A DNA stretch of 64,000 nt from Todiramphus chloris collaris (taxonomy: Eukaryota > Chordata > Aves > Coraciiformes > Alcedinidae). The stretch lies in the NCBI GenBank assembly GCA_025345505.1, contig JANVCC010000018.1:37377203-37441202 (forward strand), written 5' to 3'. Position 1 is the first letter of the stretch; every line of letters starts with the position of its first letter. Shown in pieces: positions 58,989-64,000 of the stretch. Under the pieces are notes generated by a model that was not told the DNA's origin, did not search any database, and worked only from the letters and a program-made list of their open reading frames with translations. The position numbers and the translations under genes are program-made.

Positions 58989-61900
58989 GTAAGTGACATC
59001 CCATGTTTGAAGTTGCCTGAGGACAGCTGGTTCATTTAGACTTTCTCAGGAGCGAGCTATTAAATTTTAAGCATCCTCAGGCTCCCTGGACTTGGCAGAC
59101 CTTCAGGTTCACAGTTAATATTGGACACAGACTTCACTTTTGTCATTTCTTTTTACAGCTGGTATCTCTGTAACCTGCAATGAGCTATTATCTTTTCTCA
59201 TATTGTGTATATTTGAAGGAAACTGTCTCTTACCATATTTTCATATTTGCATATCTGCAATTACATCATGTACATTTGCAGTGCAAAAGATATTAAGTAA
59301 GTAGGTGTCAGGATTGATAACAACCTGTTAGTCCATCATAATACTTTCCTCTGAGAACCTAAATGGGAATGAGAAAAAACTATTTTTACATTCTCTTCCA
59401 ACAAACCGATGCGGTGTAACACAATAAATTTTGTACAATGTATCAGCAGATTGGAAAGCACAAAATGCTTACTTTTAGTTGGACCCTGTTATTACAGTAT
59501 TGAGCAAAATGGAGAAATGTGCAAATGAAATTATCTGGCTCCTTCATGCTTTCTTGTGTATAATAGGCAAGGTTATTGCCTCACAGTTTTCTGCTGACTA
59601 AAATGTCAAAGCTGTCATGGTATTTCCAGGGAAATTGTTATGTAAAGATTAAAAGACCCGTAAGGAAAAAGTACAGAAGGAAAAGCAGTAAAAGCTGAAA
59701 GGGGAAAAAGCAGAAGGAAATGGAGGACTGAAATGAAAAGGACCAAGGAAATACCTACAAAGCTTCATCTTGGGTATAACTTCACACCAAAAGGCTCCCA
59801 CGTTGCCTACAGGGATTTCACAGCCTCCACCACATCCGAGAAAAGGAGCTTCTCACTGCCACCCGGAGCAGTGCAGGGGATGTCTCAGAGCCCCAGCAGT
59901 GAGAGGCAAGGAGGAAGAGGAGTTGTTCCTCCTGCTGAGCAAAGGCATTGCTGACTCTGCCTACAATCCTCCTTGGCATAAACAGTTAAAGCTTGGTCTT
60001 ATAAGTAGGAACTGCACAAGAAAAAGGAGACTGACGGTTCAAAACCAAATTCTCTTTTCACGTTCATTGCCATACGATGTTTCATCTTGCGTAGCATTAT
60101 GACATTTGATCTAAGTAGAAAGCACCACTACCTTCAGTTTCTTGTCATGGTAACTTGACTATGAAATTTCCATTTAAAAGTATGATCTATCTTGTTTTAA
60201 TTTACATTTGAAGAATGCTGCTAGATAAATTAGTAATAAAAATACAATATAATAATAAGCAAATGCAGACATATCCCTCTCTAAATCAGTCCACATTTAA
60301 TTGCAGTAAAATGTAAGGAGTACTCAGTGAAAGTTAATGTCAAGGTACCTCTGCAGAGGAGTCTGCAACTTTAGACAATGTCAATTTGTGTGGATTTTAA
60401 TGGAAATTAAATAGGCATTTTTATAAAATCCAAGCCTCAAGTCATCCCCTGAAGCAGGTGATAATGAAAAAGAGCAAATAAGCGTCTGACACTGTTGTAT
60501 TTCAGCAGTCCAATATTTCCCTCAAACAATTTTAATTCTGTCTGACTCTACTGAACTGGTCGAGGAAAACTCAACTTGAAACAGAGTCCCTAACTAACAC
60601 AGCATTACAGATCTTGTCATTTCCTTACACAGTCTTGCACCGAAAGGTGACAAAACATAGCCTTTCTTTCTGGCAACCTTAGGAAGTCTTTGAGCAGTCA
60701 TCTACTGCTGCAAATGTTACTATCAACAAGAAGAGAGAAGAGATGCTTAAAAGAAGTATTATTCATTCTAGCTATGGTCAATAAATAGTATCTCCTTGTT
60801 CTTGGTAATAGCATTGCTTGTCAGGTTAAATTACCGTGTAATTTCTCTTGCTATCTTTCTTCCAAATTCAGTGATTAGAAACCAAAATAACTTAGCAAGT
60901 GTTCCCTATTCTTTTTAGTGGTTTCTGACTTCTGGCATGTGCAGATGGTGATCAAAATGTGTCATGAATTAGAGTCTTTCACTGCCCAGAACCTGTCATA
61001 GGAAAACAACCCGATCTTTCTCTTAGATAAATAGATAAATACCACGTATGGCAGTAGTGAGGTGTATCAATGTTTATCAAAAGCAAGCAACTGAACTTCC
61101 CCCACCAGAGGGGGCCAAAATTGGCCAAATCAGAGGCCAATATGAAAACTTCTGTTGTAAGTCTTTGTACACAATTGATTTTGATGAAAAAATGAAGCAT
61201 CCTAGAGAGAGCGCTGTTACACCCACTTCTGACAGAAATTCACAGACACACATCAGTGTAACTACTGAGGCAGCAGCTTCGTTTTTCTCTGTTGCTCACA
61301 ACATTACACTTCATTGACAATCATTCTTATCCATCCCCTTGGTAGACGGTAGGAGGTAGAGCAGTGAAAACGTTTATCCACTGGGAAATAAAAGAAAACA
61401 TAATTTCTGTAAAGATTTCTCAGAAAATCCAAATACAATTTAGCTTGCTGGGCTTGCTGCAGATGGGGTATGTGATTTGCAAATCTCTCAAGGAGGAGCC
61501 TATTTGTTTCTCTACCTGACTATTTTACCTTCAACTGCATTCACAAGCTTGGCTGCACTTTGTAAATGGGGTCTATTTCTCAACTCAGTTACTCAACTGA
61601 CTCGAGATGTATTTTTTCCTGGTGCTTTGGTGCGCTTTCATTACCTGCTTTGCACTGGTCTTTAGAAATTTGCCTGCAGTGCCATTGTATACACCCCACC
61701 CTCACTCAGAGCTGAACATAAGATGGTCCACTGCATCTGAGAGCAACTACTGCCCGTGAGACTTTGCACGGTTTTTAGTTTCTCTAAATTACCAAGTGAT
61801 TTGATTTAGTAAGCTCACTGCAAAGACAAGATGTGGCTTTAGGTCTCAGCCGCAAGTTCTTTGCCTGCTGTTTTTTCCACTTAGCTGAGGTCTGACAGCA

Positions 61901-64000
61901 AAAGCAATGGTGTTGGTCTTTAAGAACTTCTGCACTAATGTTTCAAAATGTTATGAACCACAGAGATGATCCGGCTCCTCAAAGAGGGCAGAGTTTAGAA
62001 ACCCCTCTCTGAACTTTAGCCTTTCATACGTCTGTGGATGTGGGCAGTGGCAAGGGCACTCCATATTTACCCGTAATCCAGATGACAGGGATTACCAGGA
62101 GGTTACCCAGTTCTCCACAACGAACTGTGACATTTCAGCATTTCCAGGTACCAATGCTGATTAAAGGCAGAGTCAGTGCTCCCTGTAAAGAGCCTGAGGA
62201 GGGTGGATTTGCCTGCAGGAGTAGGTCTCCTGACACAGGGACGGAAGACAAGCTGATGCTACTGAACGAGGTAGATGTCCGCAGGTATGCTTCCAGCAGA
62301 GGTGTCAGACCCTGGCATGGCCCTGAAGGGTAACTCTTGTGTGGAGGCTGGAACAGATGCCCTCAGAGATGACTCTGCGCTGTGTGTGTCTGCGGGACAG
62401 ATGGATTGCAGGGTTCAGCTCTTGGATTGTAGGATAGAGGCTGGTGAATTTTTCCAGTGGGCAAGATGAATCCATTTTTTTTCAGACATTTTGAGACTTA
62501 GTTTAGGAAGAAATAAGACACGATGCTTACGGATGGTTGAAACATTTGCCAGACATAGTCCTTTGTAATACCATAATCCCTGTTCTTCAAGAAACTGCTG
62601 ACACCATTGCCTGCTGTGGGCGTGCGGAGCTATTCCTGCGCAAATGCTCTGCTGCCCAGAGATAACACAACAGTGTTCCCAACTCTCCGTATGTTATCAT
62701 GAGCCTTGAATTGCACGCACCATTTCTCCTGAAGTCCCAACTCACCCAGTTTTATGAATATGCAGCCAAATTGAGGTCCCACAATTAACTCTTCCACCCC
62801 CAATATGTGACTGAGAAGAATTGCGTGACATGCAATGGAATTGCAGAGAACTGCTTAATAGCATGTACTGTGAAGGCACAGAAGAGATAGAAAAAGAACC
62901 AAGCATTATTTACTTTGAAAATATTTTAAAGATTTCTTACTGATTTTGAGGCTTTGAATCCTGATTTGCAGCTGAAATCTTCTCAGGAGTTCTTAGCGGT
63001 TTTTTTTCTTCTCAGTCACTCTTAGTTCTCAGGCTTGGTTCAAGAAATTACCTGCCTAGAGCATACAGGGATGCAGGTGAGCTGCAACACCAAAAAGCAA
63101 ACCTTTGGATCACTCCAGGGTCACTAACATATTTTCCCTTAGATTCCTAGTGTTCACATAATGCTTCTCTTAAATTTCATGCAAGTATGTGAACGATCCA
63201 ATTGCTCTTTGAAGATCATGAGAAACCAAGATAGGAGGGTAAGGTCTCAAAGCTGGGGGTTCACAAGGGGAAGGATGCCTTGGCACCACATACCAGGGTC
63301 TGCAGATATTGCTGAACCTGCTGAGAGTGGGTTTACTTGCTCTGTTTACTTCCCACCTAAAAGTGCCACTTTGCTACATAAAGTATTGCACTGTCACCAC
63401 TGTGCTGGCACCTGCTGCCTCATCTGTTATCCCAGGATGGTCGGAAAATATTTTCTTGTATTTTACCTGGCCTTCTGATGCTCAGAGCTTTTCATCTGAC
63501 ATTAGCGTGAGGATTTTATTGACAGTTTTACCATAGTCCCATTTGTATTCAGTATTCCCATAACTCTAGTCTTGGCAGATGAAGGTGCTTCAATAATACT
63601 GGGTAAGTTTCACTCGACCAAGAACAACTAATTGTTCAGCAGACAAATATTAATGAGAGGAGAGGACCCCTGAGCTATACCTGCATTACACATCTCTGCT
63701 CCCTCTGCACAGTGGATTAAAAGCAGTGGCCCTCCCTGCCCTGCCAGTGGCTGTGTTATTCTTCCCGCACAGATAGATGGCAAACAAAAGATTGGAATTT
63801 CTCCCTTTGAAACAAGTGCTTAGTGAGAGGTTTCCTTATCATTCACTGATGTGATGATTTTTCAGATTAGTGTGAAGGTCAAGGGTTGAACAGACATTGA
63901 CTGTAGGAGCTCTACCAGCATTAGTGAAACAGATATCACAATACTTGGTATTGCGCCACAGCCGTAAGGTACAGAACAGTGCAAAACCCTTCCCTTTTGC

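Larger units (their letters stand above)
49071..64000. other. unique sequence, no transposon recognised
   Basis: About 15 kb with no CR1 or LTR that I can recognise. It is AT-rich and has simple repeats only: 22 A at 50990-51011, C8 at about 51702-51709. 49780-50170 is dense in TAAT/ATTA words and may be a conserved non-coding block. Three short candidate exons are listed separately. Open frames between 59733 and 60102 and between 62034 and 62469 have no motifs. Confidence 0.5.

Noticed and set aside
1-64000. CRISPR arrays, operons, tRNA or rRNA genes
   Set aside because: No regularly spaced repeats, no bacterial gene organisation, and no tRNA T-arm or rRNA core sequence were seen on either strand.

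Overview
The window looks like ordinary bird chromosomal DNA: AT-rich, non-coding over almost its whole length, with a repeat content dominated by CR1 non-LTR retrotransposons plus a few endogenous-retrovirus fossils. The bird assignment rests on several CR1 copies with the avian 3' end (a short ATTCTATGAT-type tail after a conserved 'ttggaagggacc' block), CR1 ORF2 fragments with endonuclease and reverse-transcriptase motifs, and LTRs beginning TGTCCTGGTTTGAG or TGTCACGGTTTAACC as in avian ERVs. There are no operons, CRISPR arrays or prokaryotic genes. I recognise no complete host gene. The stretches between repeats could be introns or intergenic DNA. A few short blocks with good splice signals are listed as low-confidence candidate exons.

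Layout. 1-5000 is unique sequence ending in a pyrimidine microsatellite that runs into a 100-N assembly gap (5064-5163). A short plus-strand CR1 tail lies at 6997-7412. A retroviral fossil on the minus strand occupies about 8290-9831: a 725-bp LTR, a lysine-tRNA-like primer-binding site, and a leader with an open membrane-protein-like frame. CR1 copies on the minus strand follow at 12638-13530, 17052-17633 (abutted by an inverted plus-strand fragment to 17794), 25347-27940 (the longest, with endonuclease and RT parts), 32085-32276 and 36821-37981 (with an internal deletion). Smaller plus-strand CR1 pieces lie at about 22335-22450 (interrupted by an LTR) and 44188-44292. A possible LTR block lies at 45575-46410 and an ERVL-like fragment at 48500-49070. 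From 49070 to 64000 I find no recognisable transposon, only unique sequence, simple repeats and a few possible exons.

The most notable object is at 32085-32383. On the minus strand, a full-length 107-nt U6 snRNA copy is joined directly to the 3' end of a CR1 element. This is the structure expected when the CR1 reverse transcriptase jumps from its own RNA to U6 RNA during insertion, a pattern well known for mammalian L1 but seen here for an avian CR1. Second is the retroviral leader at 8292-9100. It keeps an uninterrupted 187-codon frame encoding a hydrophobic protein with a Ser/Thr/Pro-rich tail, in the place where gag would normally begin.

All CR1 copies that keep a 3' tail and more than about 450 bp lie on the minus strand, while plus-strand copies are short. 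This weakly suggests, if the region is transcribed, a plus-strand host transcript. Calls are by reading alone; no alignment or database search was run.
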